64,000 nucleotides of DNA from Sphingobacterium kitahiroshimense (GCF_025961315.1 NZ_JAOQNK010000001.1:4030001-4094000); one strand, 5' to 3'; positions 9,409-19,666 are shown, counted from the stretch's first letter. Notes: a model not told the origin generated them from the letters alone. A program made the numbers and translations.

Positions 9409-12400
9409 CTAAAAGCTCAGATTGACACCGACGGTATAAATTCTTGTTTGTGGATAATAAGCACCGGTGTAAGAAACTGTTTCTGGGTCATAGTGCTTCA
9501 CCTTATCAAAACTAAACATGTTAAAACCATTGAGGTATAAGCGAAGATTTTTAATGCCAGATTTCTCCAGCTTTTCTCCTGAAAAGGTATAGCCAACTTC
9601 TACTGTTTTAAGTTTGAAAAAGGACATGTCCTGTAACCAAAAATCGGAAGCTCTGTTATTGATATTATATGTCCGATCAAAAGCTCCCGGATATTTCGCA
9701 TTGGGATTTTCGGGTGTCCAACGATCTTCGTATAACCATTGAGGCGGGATAAACTCGCCATTGTTGGCTTGAGGCAGGATGATCTGCTTGGCTTTGGCCT
9801 GTCCTTGCCATAGCATGCTAAAGCTTAGGTTTTTATAGCTTCCGCCCATCCGTAATCCATAAACCAATAATGGTGTAGGGGACTCGTAGATTCGTTCCTG
9901 ATCATTCGCATTGATGACACCATCATTGTTGATATCCAGGTATCGGATGTCTCCAACTTGGCTTCCTGGGAGTTTGGCGGTGGTATTATCGAGTTCTTCC
10001 TGCGTACGAAATAAACCGTCTGTACGGTATACCAACCAAGATCCCAATTGATATCCCTGTTGTTTTTGCCATTCTAATACATTTGGTGATTCATCGATAA
10101 AAACGATTTTACTCCAAGTACGCGTCATGTTTGCGTTAACAAAATATTTGAAATCTTGAATCGATCCTTTTGTTCCTAAGGTAAGTTCGATTCCTTTTCG
10201 GTCTACCCGTCCGATATTTTCATCAGGTAATTGAAGTCCTGTGGTATGAGGTACAGATACATTTCTTTTAGCCAGTAAGTGATCTCTTTTTGCCCAAAAG
10301 TATTCTGCAGAGAAATCAAGTTTATTATTGAATAAAGAACCTTCCAATGCCACATTTTTCATTTCCTCCACTTCCCACGTAATATTTGGATTAGGAGCTA
10401 CGCCAGGCATAAGTCCTGGTGCATATCCTGGATTTTCACCATCACCGAGATAATAGCGGTTGTGATCCTGTGCTACCGTATAGCGGGTTAAAAATTGGTA
10501 TTGATTGATGCGGTCATTTCCTAAACGGCTTATGGATGCTCTCAATTTGAGTTCATTGACAAAAGAGAAATTGTCTTTGATGAATTTTTCTTCACTTAAA
10601 CGCCATCCTACGGAAAGGCCTGGGAAATTACCATATTGTCTTCCTGGAGGAAAATTAAAAGATCCATCACGGCGGAAGACAAGCTCTGCTAGGTATTTAT
10701 TTGCGTAAGCATAATTGAGGCGACCGAAGTAATTGCGTCGTGCATTTTGATCGGCGGTGCTTCCATTGCTTTGTCTGGTCACATCATAGAAAAAAGCAAA
10801 AAGTTGATCGATTTGACTACTCACTAAGCCTTGTCTGTTAGCAAAAATACCCTCATTGTAGTAATCACTTTGTTCAGCAGCCACAAATGCACTTACGTCA
10901 TGCTGACCAAATTGACGGTTATAATTGAGTCGTAGGTGAAAGGTTTTTAAATTACTATCGCCATAACTTTGTGATATACTAGGATCGCCCAATAACAAGC
11001 TTCTTACATTATTGTACGTGTCTGTTGTGCTGTTGTATCGGTATAGGTCAAAAGGTTTGGTAAATGATTTTTCATTGTAAAATGTAAAGTCAAATGCAGC
11101 AAACCCCAGTAACGAAAGACCTTTGGTAACATAAGGAAGCTTAAGCTCTCCGTTGATTGTCGTCTGTATGCTATTATTTCTTTTTCTTAAGTATCCATTG
11201 TATCCTTGTGCCATTTGTAATGGATTAGGGCCTTCGATACCTGCAACAGGAAGTCCGTTGGGATAAAATGGTGCTAATCCAGGATAGGACCCTAATATGG
11301 ATAGGAAAATTCCATCCGCTCCAGTGGGTGGATTATTGCGATCTTCTTTTCGGCCAACGATATCTAAACCTAATTTGAAATTGTCGGTGATCTGTGCGTC
11401 AATATTAGAACGCAGATTGTACTGATTATAATTTGTTGCACTTTTCTTATAAAATGCATCTTGATAGAGGTATGCTCCCGATACGAAATATTTTATTTTT
11501 TCTGACCCTCCCGAAATGGAAAGTGAATGTTGGGTTTGCGGAGTCAATGGTTTTAGCACTTCGCTATACCAATCCGTATTTGGATAACTGATGGGATCGG
11601 ATTGGTCTTTGAATTTTTGAATTTGTTCCGGTGTATAAGTCACATTCCCCTGACCTTGACGGATATCTTTTTCATTTCTAAATAAGGCATAATCGTAGGA
11701 ATTGACCAATTTAGGGACACGTGTTGGTTCAGAAAGACCAAAAGACCCAGCGTAATTTATGGTAGGTTTTCCTGTACTTCCTCTTTTTGTCGTGACAAGA
11801 ATGACACCATTAGCCGCTTGCGCTCCGTATATAGCAGCCGAAGCATCTTTTAAAACCGTGATACTTTCTATATCTGTTGGATTTAATCGTTCAAAGCCGC
11901 CTCTGTTGGCCACTCCGTCGATCACGATTAGAGGAGCATTATTTCCGGTAGTACCTGATCCTCTTATTAGAATAGAAGATCCATCAGCACCTGGTTCACC
12001 ACTACGGTTATTGACCACAAGTCCAGGCATACGTCCTGCCAATGAATTGGCAATATTAGGAGATTTACTCTCGTTAATTTCGTCAGCATTAATCTGTGTG
12101 ACTGAGCCCGTTAGTGTAGCTTTTCGCTGTGTACCATAACCAACGACAACAACTTCATCCACTTGTTGAGATTTTTCTTGTAAAGTGATCTGCAAATTGG
12201 TTTGCCCATGTAGGTGCACTTGTTTTGAAGTATAATTAAGACTTGAAACTATCAAAGTATCACTTGCGCTATAGCTAATGGTAAATTTACCGTCTTGATT
12301 AGTCGAGGTACCTTTCCCCGTTTTTTTTAACAGAATAGAAGCTCCCGCTATTGGACTTCCGTTATCCGTAAGGACAATAGCATTAAGGGTTTTGTTTTGT

Positions 12401-12465
12401 TGTGCAGTCCCTGCCAGACCCAATAACACAAGACAGCAACTGAGCCATACTTTTAGAAATTTCAT
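9409..12465 (-). CDS. SusC/RagA family TonB-dependent outer-membrane transporter
   Basis: TonB-dependent importer of oligosaccharides, acting with the SusD lipoprotein encoded next. A signal peptide (about 1-21) is followed by a CarboxypepD-regulatory-like domain (about 25-100), the SusC-signature region VDEVVVVGYGTQRKATLTGSV at about 102-122 (the start of the plug), the plug (to about 230, with GTTGNNAPLIVIDGV and VLKDASAAIYGAQAANGV), and a 22-stranded barrel to the C-terminus, which ends in an aromatic residue as outer-membrane proteins do. The length of 1018 is typical. No N-terminal secretin/TonB signalling extension is visible, so it is unlikely to signal to an anti-sigma factor. A probable promoter lies about 95 bp upstream. 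Confidence 0.94.
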   Translation of the reverse strand: MKFLKVWLSCCLVLLGLAGTAQQNKTLNAIVLTDNGSPIAGASILLKKTGKGTSTNQDGKFTISYSASDTLIVSSLNYTSKQVHLHGQTNLQITLQEKSQQVDEVVVVGYGTQRKATLTGSVTQINADEINESKSPNIANSLAGRMPGLVVNNRSGEPGADGSSILIRGSGTTGNNAPLIVIDGVANRGGFERLNPTDIESITVLKDASAAIYGAQAANGVILVTTKRGSTGKPTINYAGSFGLSEPTRVPKLVNSYDYALFRNEKDIRQGQGNVTYTPEQIQKFKDQSDPISYPNTDWYSEVLKPLTPQTQHSLSISGGSEKIKYFVSGAYLYQDAFYKKSATNYNQYNLRSNIDAQITDNFKLGLDIVGRKEDRNNPPTGADGIFLSILGSYPGLAPFYPNGLPVAGIEGPNPLQMAQGYNGYLRKRNNSIQTTINGELKLPYVTKGLSLLGFAAFDFTFYNEKSFTKPFDLYRYNSTTDTYNNVRSLLLGDPSISQSYGDSNLKTFHLRLNYNRQFGQHDVSAFVAAEQSDYYNEGIFANRQGLVSSQIDQLFAFFYDVTRQSNGSTADQNARRNYFGRLNYAYANKYLAELVFRRDGSFNFPPGRQYGNFPGLSVGWRLSEEKFIKDNFSFVNELKLRASISRLGNDRINQYQFLTRYTVAQDHNRYYLGDGENPGYAPGLMPGVAPNPNITWEVEEMKNVALEGSLFNNKLDFSAEYFWAKRDHLLAKRNVSVPHTTGLQLPDENIGRVDRKGIELTLGTKGSIQDFKYFVNANMTRTWSKIVFIDESPNVLEWQKQQGYQLGSWLVYRTDGLFRTQEELDNTTAKLPGSQVGDIRYLDINNDGVINANDQERIYESPTPLLVYGLRMGGSYKNLSFSMLWQGQAKAKQIILPQANNGEFIPPQWLYEDRWTPENPNAKYPGAFDRTYNINNRASDFWLQDMSFFKLKTVEVGYTFSGEKLEKSGIKNLRLYLNGFNMFSFDKVKHYDPETVSYTGAYYPQTRIYTVGVNLSF

Positions 12466-12500
12466 AATATTTTTTTTTGGTGATAATTTTGATTTCAGTA

Positions 12501-12528
12501 TTAAATGATTGTGGTTTTGATCATTTAA
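12501..12528. promoter_or_regulatory. inverted repeat in the leader of the leftward susC operon
   Basis: Perfect 9-bp arms (TTAAATGAT and ATCATTTAA) flank a 10-nt spacer. It lies between the candidate -7 element and the susC start codon, so it could be an operator or a leader hairpin that tunes expression. Confidence 0.35.
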
Positions 12529-12563
12529 GGGAGTGATAATCTGTTTGTAACGGTTTGTTTACA

Positions 12564-12571
12564 CAAAAATA
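12564..12571 (-). promoter_or_regulatory. candidate -7 element of the leftward susC/susD operon
   Basis: The - strand reads TATTTTTG, an exact match to the Bacteroidetes -7 consensus TAnnTTTG, about 98 bp upstream of the susC ATG. No convincing -33 TTG was seen at the usual distance. Confidence 0.45.
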
Positions 12572-12960
12572 ATCTCTTGCTATAGTATTATTGGAGCATA
12601 TTTTAACAAGACGTACTCGGATTTTGATATTTCGAAACGGTTTTAGCTATTATTCTCCTTCAATAAATTGGATAAGTTTAAAATTGTCCTGAATAGGATA
12701 TATTTAGGCTTTCAAAATATGTTTATGTTATTCAATTTTTTGCGATTTCACTGTATTGTGCTTGTATATTGACGTTATATAAGTATTGGTGTTGCCTTTG
12801 ACATGTTTTTGATTATATGAGCTGTAAAAATGGAAATATATTATATTTCCATGTAGAGTTTAACTTTAAAATTTGAGTGAAATCTAAACTTTTGGTCACA
12901 ATCAGAGTGCGATTGGTTAAATTCGGGTTGAATTTGAATCTGATTCTACTTTACCTTCGA

Positions 12961-12989
12961 ATATCAATTAACAACTAATATCAATTAAC
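12961..12989 (+). repeat. 12-bp direct repeat upstream of the rightward susC gene
   Basis: ATATCAATTAAC occurs at 12961-12972 and again at 12978-12989 (17-bp period). The second copy ends 14 bp before the ATG, so the repeat lies in the translation initiation region or is a regulator site. Confidence 0.45.
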
Positions 12990-13003
12990 CAAATTAATCA
13001 CTT

Positions 13004-16000
13004 ATGAAAAATGCAGGTCTTTTAATAGTCCTCGTAGTTCTCCTTTCATTTGATTTATTTGCGCAACAGATAACCGGTGTAGTTCGTGATGTTTCGGGAA
13101 GTGTAATGGTAGGGGCTACTCTGAGAAATTTGTCTACGCAGATAAGTGCTCAAACGAATAACAAAGGGGAGTTTACGATGGTAGCAAAACCAGGAGACGT
13201 TATCGAGGCGAGCTTGCTTGGATATGAATCCAAGAGGCTAAAAGTCGGATCGGAATCTCCACTCAATTTTGAATTGAATACGACATTTTCCACTTTAGAT
13301 GAAACCGTAGTGATCGGTTATCAGAAAGTCTCCCGAAAGAAATCTACTGCCGCAATTTCTAGTATCTCAGGAAAAGAATTGGCTAATCTGCCAGCCGCAA
13401 GTTTTGACCAATTACTTCAGGGACGTTTATCTGGTGTCAATGTGCAGAATTTCACCGGAGAACCAGGGGCATCTCCCACTGTTCAAGTGCGTGGAAATAC
13501 CAGTCTGAATAGAGAGTATGACGAATTTAGTGTCGGAAATGCGCCATTGTATGTCGTTGATGGAGTACCTCAACCGCCGCAACAATATACTTCTCCAGTT
13601 ACGGGAACAGGTACAAATTTTATCGCTGGAATAAATCCACAAGATATTGAAAGTATTGATGTACTGAAAGATGCCTCAGCTGCAGCAATCTATGGGTCAA
13701 GGGCATCCAGTGGTGTAATCTTGATCACGACTAAAAAAGGTGTTAGTCGTGAGCCACAGGTGATGGTTTCTGCATATTCAGGATTGACACAACGACCAGA
13801 GTTGCGAGATGTTGCGATAGGAGCGGAAGAGAGACGGCAAAAAATGCGCATTTTGCAAGAATTACAGCAATATCGACCTGAGATTGATAATCGAAACATA
13901 TCTTTCTTGCTTACAGATAGTTTAAATCCAGCTTTTAACGGTGCCACCGATTGGCAAGATATGTATTATCGTAAGGGAATGGTGAATAATGCTGATCTGA
14001 GTTTGAGTGGTGGCGGAGCCGGAGGATCTAATTATCGTTTCAGTGCTGGATTATATGACGAGAAGGGGATTGTCAAAGCTACGGGATTTAAGCGTTATTC
14101 CACACGTTTGAATTTAATGTCAAAAGCTCTGAATGAACGTTTGATGATTAATCCTATTGTTGCTTATTCGCGGACAGAGCGTACCCGAGCTGGGGGTGGC
14201 GGAGTTGGTGTGACAGCTAGATATACGCCTGCATCTTATTTTAACCTTAGTGAGACGCGAAAAAATTATCTTTTGGGGATGTATAATGATGATTCGGATG
14301 TCAATACAGGTAATCAATTTACATTTAACCTAAATCTAGGGTATGATTTTTCAAAGGCGTTGAAATTTACATCCCAAACTTCTTATATCTACTCTAATAG
14401 TAGACGTGATGTAAGTACTCCATCTTCTGTGGCCAATTTTACAGGAAATAGACAAGATGTATTTTCTGACAACCAAGTCAATGTATTGGCGTCTAATTAT
14501 TTTAGTTATAATAAAGAGTTTAATAAACATAGCCTGAGTATGATCTTGGGAAGTGATCTGGAATATAATCAATACCGCTCAGTAGGTGCAGGTGCTTCGA
14601 ATGGAGCTTCAGACCAAATTAAAGTCATACAAGGTTTTCAGCAACGTTATTTAACGGCTTCTTCTGATTATCAAGCTTATAGTATGGCTTCTTTTTATTC
14701 GCGGTTAGCGTATGACTATGATTCCCGCTATTTACTATCGGCCAGTATACGTGGTGATGGATCATCTCGATTTGGGATGGGCAATAAGTGGGGATACTTT
14801 CCTTCTGCTTCGGTAGCATGGCTCGTTTCGGAAGAATCTTTTATGAAAGATGAAGAGTCACCATTTTCAATGTTAAAACTCCGTGCTAGTTTAGGTACAA
14901 CAGGTGGATTGCCCGGAAATAATTATCTACAGTATAATCTTTATCGCGTCAATGCTGGAAATTTTTGGGGGAATAATAATGCAACTTCTTATAATGGAGT
15001 TACAGCCATAACCCCCAATTTGGTCGATGGAGTAGCACAACCTAATATCAGCTGGGAGCGCTCTGTGCAATGGAATATAGGTTTGGACGGTGAAATTTCC
15101 AATGGTCGTTTTTCTTTTGCATTGGACGTTTTTAATAAGGAAAATAAACAATCATTATTTGATGTGGCACTACCCGTGACTACTGGCTATGACCGGGCAT
15201 TAACCAATTCGGTTGGTGTACGCAATTACGGAGCCGAGGTGGTCTTAATGGCCAATCCGCTTCCAAGAACTAGTCCTGTTCAGTGGTTTAGTAGATTGAA
15301 TGTTTCGTATGTGAGAAATAAAATTATGAATCTCCCTAATTCGGGCAGGGATCTAGTGGTATCGGGTTCTCGATTTGATAAAACGCATATTCTTTCGGTT
15401 GGTAGTCCGATCAACACATTTTACCTGTACCAAACTTTAGGAATCTATTCGACACTTAATGATATTCCAATCAATCCACTTACGGGTGACCGTTATAATG
15501 CTGGAGGAAGCCCCTATGCTCCGGGTGATATGTGGATTAGAGATGTGGATGGAGACTATATGACCGATCCTTTTAATGATGGTATAAACCCGGACAAACT
15601 TCCGCTCGGCGATCCAAATCCCAAATTCACGGGTGGTTGGACAAATAATGTGACCTGGAAGAATTTTAATGTTGGTGTGCTCTTTACCTTTTTATTCGAT
15701 AGGGATGTGCTCAATCTGTATCAATCGGATCTGTTTGAGAATGGTGCAGCAACCAATTCAACCAGTGGTTTTGCGCAGTATGCGACACCAGATTTTAGTA
15801 AGATCAATATCTGGCGCCAACCAGGCGATCGTGCAGATTACCCGGCTTATCCTTTAGGGTCTTGGCGTTATTATACCGTTGCTGGTCAAACATTTTTCAT
15901 GGATAAAGGTGATTATTTCAGAGTGAAAAGTGTGAGTCTTTCGTACAGTCTGCCTAATCGTTTAGTATCGGGATGGGGAATGAAAAGTATCCGGATGTAT

Positions 16001-16141
16001 GGTATCGTCGATAATTTAATGATGTTCCAGCGTTCGAAAAGATTACCGGATGCCGAGGCTGTAAATTATTATGGTGAATATGAGGGTAATGGTTACCCGA
16101 TCCCTAGAAAATTCACGTTTGGTGTAGAGTTACAATTTTAA
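13004..16141 (+). CDS. SusC/RagA family TonB-dependent outer-membrane transporter (second system)
   Basis: First gene of a five-gene operon (13004-21119). It has a signal peptide (1-20, ending LFAQ), a CarboxypepD-like domain (about 22-95), the plug start DETVVIGYQKVSRKKST near residue 100, a plug with IDVLKDASAAAIYGSRASSGV near 215, and a large beta-barrel; the C-terminus ends FGVELQF. Length 1045 is normal. It is only distantly similar to the leftward SusC, for example VVIGYQKVSRKK in place of VVVGYGTQRKA, so it is a different lineage rather than a recent duplicate. Its cargo is not evident. The FAS1 and metallopeptidase-like partners downstream suggest a peptide or glycopeptide substrate. 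Confidence 0.94.
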   Translation: MKNAGLLIVLVVLLSFDLFAQQITGVVRDVSGSVMVGATLRNLSTQISAQTNNKGEFTMVAKPGDVIEASLLGYESKRLKVGSESPLNFELNTTFSTLDETVVIGYQKVSRKKSTAAISSISGKELANLPAASFDQLLQGRLSGVNVQNFTGEPGASPTVQVRGNTSLNREYDEFSVGNAPLYVVDGVPQPPQQYTSPVTGTGTNFIAGINPQDIESIDVLKDASAAAIYGSRASSGVILITTKKGVSREPQVMVSAYSGLTQRPELRDVAIGAEERRQKMRILQELQQYRPEIDNRNISFLLTDSLNPAFNGATDWQDMYYRKGMVNNADLSLSGGGAGGSNYRFSAGLYDEKGIVKATGFKRYSTRLNLMSKALNERLMINPIVAYSRTERTRAGGGGVGVTARYTPASYFNLSETRKNYLLGMYNDDSDVNTGNQFTFNLNLGYDFSKALKFTSQTSYIYSNSRRDVSTPSSVANFTGNRQDVFSDNQVNVLASNYFSYNKEFNKHSLSMILGSDLEYNQYRSVGAGASNGASDQIKVIQGFQQRYLTASSDYQAYSMASFYSRLAYDYDSRYLLSASIRGDGSSRFGMGNKWGYFPSASVAWLVSEESFMKDEESPFSMLKLRASLGTTGGLPGNNYLQYNLYRVNAGNFWGNNNATSYNGVTAITPNLVDGVAQPNISWERSVQWNIGLDGEISNGRFSFALDVFNKENKQSLFDVALPVTTGYDRALTNSVGVRNYGAEVVLMANPLPRTSPVQWFSRLNVSYVRNKIMNLPNSGRDLVVSGSRFDKTHILSVGSPINTFYLYQTLGIYSTLNDIPINPLTGDRYNAGGSPYAPGDMWIRDVDGDYMTDPFNDGINPDKLPLGDPNPKFTGGWTNNVTWKNFNVGVLFTFLFDRDVLNLYQSDLFENGAATNSTSGFAQYATPDFSKINIWRQPGDRADYPAYPLGSWRYYTVAGQTFFMDKGDYFRVKSVSLSYSLPNRLVSGWGMKSIRMYGIVDNLMMFQRSKRLPDAEAVNYYGEYEGNGYPIPRKFTFGVELQF

Positions 16142-16151
16142 TCAGAGCGTC

Positions 16152-17774
16152 ATGAAAACATTATTTATAATCAATTATTGGAAATGGGCACTTCTTGTAG
16201 CTATCGGCTTGAGCTCCACGTCGTGCAATAAGTTTTTGGAAGAGGAACCTCGAAATTCCACCTATAAGGAAGTCTACTGGAAAGATCCAAAAGCAGGAGA
16301 AAGTGCTATTGCGGGTAATTATGCGCTGCTGAGAAATGCCTTGATGGATGGTTTTTATGGAGTTGGAAACCGGTATTATATCTATGGTGATATGACTCCG
16401 GATATTTACATCGGTATCACTCGGGATAGTTACAGTCACCCAGAAATTGGGCGAGGAAATTGGACAAGTAATTATTTTGCTCAGTCTTATGGTAATTGGA
16501 CTGTATTTTATAAAACGATAGCGATGTCCAATATCATTCTCAAAGAGATGCCTTTGGTATCGAATGATATTTTAATTTTAGAGCAGGCAGATCCAGAAGC
16601 TTTTCGAAAAAAAATTATGGGACAAGCTTATTTTATACGTGCTTTTTCTTATTTCATGTTGACCAAAATTTGGGGCGATGTGCCCTTAGTGACGGAGGCA
16701 TATGATGATCCCATCAGTGCGCCCCATCTGGGACGTACCTCCCGCATTGAAGTGATGAAGCATATTGAGGAAGATTGTCATCAAGCTATTAAATCTTTGA
16801 GCTGGGGTTATAAAACAGTTGCGGAACGTGCTGTTACCGCAAATAGAGGGTCGGCCTATGCTTTGCTTGCACATTTATATTTATGGAGGGCGACGACAAC
16901 CGATCTTGCATCTAACAATCCTATTTTGAGCGATGTACAAAGCGCTGATACCACCATCAATACATTGCTTGCGCAGGGCGGGTATGCACTTGCTGATACT
17001 GCGAAATATGGAGAGGTGTTTAAAGGTAGATCGAGCGAGGGTATTTTTGAATTAAATGTCAGTGAAAATACATTAGAAGGATCAAGCGCACATATTGGTA
17101 TGAAATTTTTAAACAATAGTTTTATACCGACTTATGCCTCTGTTGCCGATTTTTTCACTAAACCAGCTTATTTAAGTAGTCATTTTTACAAGATCGAAGA
17201 GAAAGAAGATTGGGTCTGGCATCAAGATATAGGGCAATGGGTCTGGGAGACTGTACAATCTCGTGGGCTTGATACATTGGATGTACGCTTCAAAAATAAT
17301 TTTGTCAATTATACAACGGATGTACCCGTATGTATTAAATACAGCAATATTGTTTTTAGAAATCCAGGACAGCAACTTGAGCCCTACAATAGTAATAATT
17401 TGATTTTGTTTCGGTTGAGCGATATCAAATTGTTGCAGGCGGAAATAGCGCTCTATCAAAATAATCCGAGTCGTGCCATTACGATCATCAATGCATCAAG
17501 AACACGTTTTGGAGGTGATCCATCAAGCTTATTAAAACCAGGTCTGGCAACAACGGAAGTGATGAAAGAATATATGATCGAACGAGGGAAAGAGCTGTAT
17601 TTAGAAGGTCATTTATTTTTTGATATGATTCGCACACGGACCTACTCGGACCATATCACTTGGCTGACAGAGGCTCGCTTTAAACAGGGTGGTTTTTTCT
17701 GGCCAGTAGATCCCCGCTTATTTAGTGAGAATAGACTTTTGGTACAGACGGAGTACTGGCGTGGAAAGATTTAA
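16152..17774 (+). CDS. SusD/RagB family lipoprotein (second system)
   Basis: Lipoprotein partner of the SusC encoded 10 bp upstream. The lipobox places the acylated residue at Cys25 (SSTSCNKFLEEEPRN). AYFIRAFSYFMLTKIWGDVPL at about 160-180 and the C-terminal block YMIERGKELYLEGHLFFDMIRT are characteristic of the family. Length 540 is normal. The short spacing indicates translational or transcriptional coupling. The following FAS1 gene begins 28 bp after its stop. Confidence 0.93.
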   Translation: MKTLFIINYWKWALLVAIGLSSTSCNKFLEEEPRNSTYKEVYWKDPKAGESAIAGNYALLRNALMDGFYGVGNRYYIYGDMTPDIYIGITRDSYSHPEIGRGNWTSNYFAQSYGNWTVFYKTIAMSNIILKEMPLVSNDILILEQADPEAFRKKIMGQAYFIRAFSYFMLTKIWGDVPLVTEAYDDPISAPHLGRTSRIEVMKHIEEDCHQAIKSLSWGYKTVAERAVTANRGSAYALLAHLYLWRATTTDLASNNPILSDVQSADTTINTLLAQGGYALADTAKYGEVFKGRSSEGIFELNVSENTLEGSSAHIGMKFLNNSFIPTYASVADFFTKPAYLSSHFYKIEEKEDWVWHQDIGQWVWETVQSRGLDTLDVRFKNNFVNYTTDVPVCIKYSNIVFRNPGQQLEPYNSNNLILFRLSDIKLLQAEIALYQNNPSRAITIINASRTRFGGDPSSLLKPGLATTEVMKEYMIERGKELYLEGHLFFDMIRTRTYSDHITWLTEARFKQGGFFWPVDPRLFSENRLLVQTEYWRGKI

Positions 17775-17802
17775 TGACATATTTAGAAATTTAAATTTTA
17801 AA

Positions 17803-18510
17803 ATGATGACTAAAATAATAAAAAAAACCTGTGCATATCTATTATTTTGCCTGTTGTTTTTTCACCTATTGACCTCATGTACGAAAGATGATTATATCAA
17901 CGATGGAGGCATTCACCAAGCGAAAGTGAATATGACAACCTATGATTTTCTGGCATCGCATCCAAAATTTGATTCTTTGGTACGGATCATTGACCGTGCA
18001 AATTTAAAAGAGCTGGTAAACAGTGATATCACGTTCTATGCAACAACAAATTGGGGAGTTGCGGAATATGTAAGCGCTAAAAAACAACAGCGTATTGCAG
18101 AGGTTGGCGATGAAAATATTTCTTTTACTATTGATGATATTGATCCAAAACGATTGGATTCATTGAAGATATATATGTTTAAAGGAAAGGTCGAGCGCGA
18201 CAAGCTGGATGTGAATGGTGCATACTTTACCAATTTATTTGGACCTATCAGTGGTGTGCGATTTCAGTTGGGCTTGAGGCGAACTAGAGATTATAGTTCT
18301 TATGTCGATTATGTTGATTATTTATATTACACAAAGGTAAATGGAACACTGGATTCGGAGGAACCAAATCAAAATGCAATACCGGAAGCAGGGCGTGATG
18401 AGCGAATAGATGTACAGACTTCAGGAATTATTACCACAACGGGTATCATACACGTATTGCACGGTGGCCATCGTTTATTTTTTAATAAAGAAAAAATGGC
18501 TTCTAACTAA
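17803..18510 (+). CDS. FAS1 (fasciclin) domain lipoprotein
   Basis: Surface or periplasmic lipoprotein of the second SusC/D operon. The start is placed at 17803 (MMTK) rather than further upstream because this gives a proper signal peptide with lipobox LLTSC (Cys26) and avoids overlap with susD. YDFLASHPKFDSLVRIID and ITFYATTNWGVAEYV resemble the two FAS1 homology boxes; the C-terminal TTGIIHVLHGGHRLFF matches the final FAS1 strand. FAS1 domains mediate adhesion or protein/glycan binding. Such genes recur behind SusC/D pairs in Bacteroidota, but a biochemical role is not established here. Confidence 0.75.
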   Translation: MMTKIIKKTCAYLLFCLLFFHLLTSCTKDDYINDGGIHQAKVNMTTYDFLASHPKFDSLVRIIDRANLKELVNSDITFYATTNWGVAEYVSAKKQQRIAEVGDENISFTIDDIDPKRLDSLKIYMFKGKVERDKLDVNGAYFTNLFGPISGVRFQLGLRRTRDYSSYVDYVDYLYYTKVNGTLDSEEPNQNAIPEAGRDERIDVQTSGIITTTGIIHVLHGGHRLFFNKEKMASN

Positions 18511-18554
18511 TTGTGAGCTATTCATCAAGATTAATAATTAAAAATTGCGTGTTT

Positions 18555-18618
18555 ATGAATCGATTATCAGCAAAATCTTAGAAAAAATTGTGGCGATTAG
18601 TGCTGATAATCGATTCAT
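18555..18618. other. perfect 18-bp inverted repeat between FAS1 and DUF5007-like genes
   Basis: Arms 18555-18572 (ATGAATCGATTATCAGCA) and 18601-18618 are exact reverse complements, separated by 28 nt. The structure sits inside the operon, 22 bp upstream of the next start codon. It has no T-tract after the right arm, so it is not a standard terminator. It may be an mRNA processing or stability element, a protein-binding site, or the footprint of a small element. Confidence 0.7.
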
Positions 18619-18640
18619 TTCCGATACAAAATATATTCTA

Positions 18641-19666
18641 ATGAAAATATATAATATAACCACGTACACGATCCTATTTGGAATAATGATCGGTATTGTT
18701 CTCTCCTCCTGTTCAAAAATAGAGGAAGGATTTTTAAGTGATACCATTCGATATCGTGACAGTGTGATCTACTGTAAGCGAGGGATGTCGCTCACACTTT
18801 CAGATCGGATCAATGCAGATGGATCGACTCCACCATTTGAATTTAAAATGTTAAATCTACGCAATAAGCTGACGGGTGAACCTGCACCTGCAGAATTTAC
18901 CAAATTGTACGAAATTGAAGTTTTTAAAGAAGGTATGACTTTTAATGCTGCAACAGATACAACCGTTGCGCTTTTAAAAGCTAAGCGGGAGTTGAAGCAG
19001 GTGACACCCATGGAGTTTAATTCGATCAGTGGACAGATTAGTTTTAACCGTGCATCTGCAAATCTACCTCTAGGGATCTATACGTTTGATTTGCAGGCAA
19101 CAAATCGTAAGGGTACTAAAGTTTACAAATCATTTGCAGAAATTCATGTCATTGAACCGTTTTTGGAGGATGTTTTCGAGTTGACTTATGCCGCAATGAC
19201 AGGATCAAATGCTTCGGAGACTTTTACTCCTGCTTATAATAGTAATATCAAATTGACCTGTACCAAAGTTTCCGATGATGGCGCGCGTGTGATCTTAAAA
19301 GTTGTTGATAAAAATGGTCGCGCATGGGATCCAAGTGCAGGTCAGGTGATCAAACGGGGCGATCGTCCAACGTTTGAATCCCATGTTCGCTTCAATCCGG
19401 TAGTTGCAACAAATACATCATTGTTGTGTGATTATGAAGTGGCTCCTTTTCCACTGACAAAATTCAATGATGGTAAGACAAATTGGGATTACAATATTTA
19501 TTACCGTATTCCAATGCGTTTTGCTGCGATGGATGGTCATCCTAACCATAATATCAATCCTGTTTTTGGTTTTCGTATCCTGATGGAAGGAACATTTGAG
19601 GTGGAAGTAAAGCTTACAAATGTGACGGCAATTAACTCGTCCGGACCACCTACGACAGGATTGTAA
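18641..19666 (+). CDS. DUF5007-like SusE-position surface lipoprotein
   Basis: Fourth gene of the second SusC/D operon. The start at 18641 (MKIYN) is preferred over an upstream in-frame start because it directly gives a signal peptide with lipobox VLSSC (Cys24), and the upstream codons would run through the 18-bp inverted repeat. The 341-residue product is rich in beta-strand-like sequence and contains no catalytic motif. It resembles the DUF5007 family that accompanies FAS1 lipoproteins behind SusC/D pairs; I assign this from operon position and general appearance. A role as a surface binding protein is inferred. Confidence 0.55.
   Translation: MKIYNITTYTILFGIMIGIVLSSCSKIEEGFLSDTIRYRDSVIYCKRGMSLTLSDRINADGSTPPFEFKMLNLRNKLTGEPAPAEFTKLYEIEVFKEGMTFNAATDTTVALLKAKRELKQVTPMEFNSISGQISFNRASANLPLGIYTFDLQATNRKGTKVYKSFAEIHVIEPFLEDVFELTYAAMTGSNASETFTPAYNSNIKLTCTKVSDDGARVILKVVDKNGRAWDPSAGQVIKRGDRPTFESHVRFNPVVATNTSLLCDYEVAPFPLTKFNDGKTNWDYNIYYRIPMRFAAMDGHPNHNINPVFGFRILMEGTFEVEVKLTNVTAINSSGPPTTGL

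Larger units (their letters stand above)
12466..13003. other. divergent intergenic region between two susC genes
   Basis: This 538-bp AT-rich region separates two oppositely oriented susC operons and must hold both promoters. It contains a good -7 candidate for the leftward operon (12564-12571), an inverted repeat in that operon's leader (12501-12528) and a direct repeat in front of the rightward operon (12961-12989). A weak rightward promoter candidate is TTG at 12928 with TACTTTAC at 12947. No RNA gene or ORF is evident. Confidence 0.6.

Noticed and set aside
17725-17802. An upstream start for the FAS1 lipoprotein
   Set aside because: It would overlap susD and place 26 non-signal residues before a perfect lipoprotein signal.
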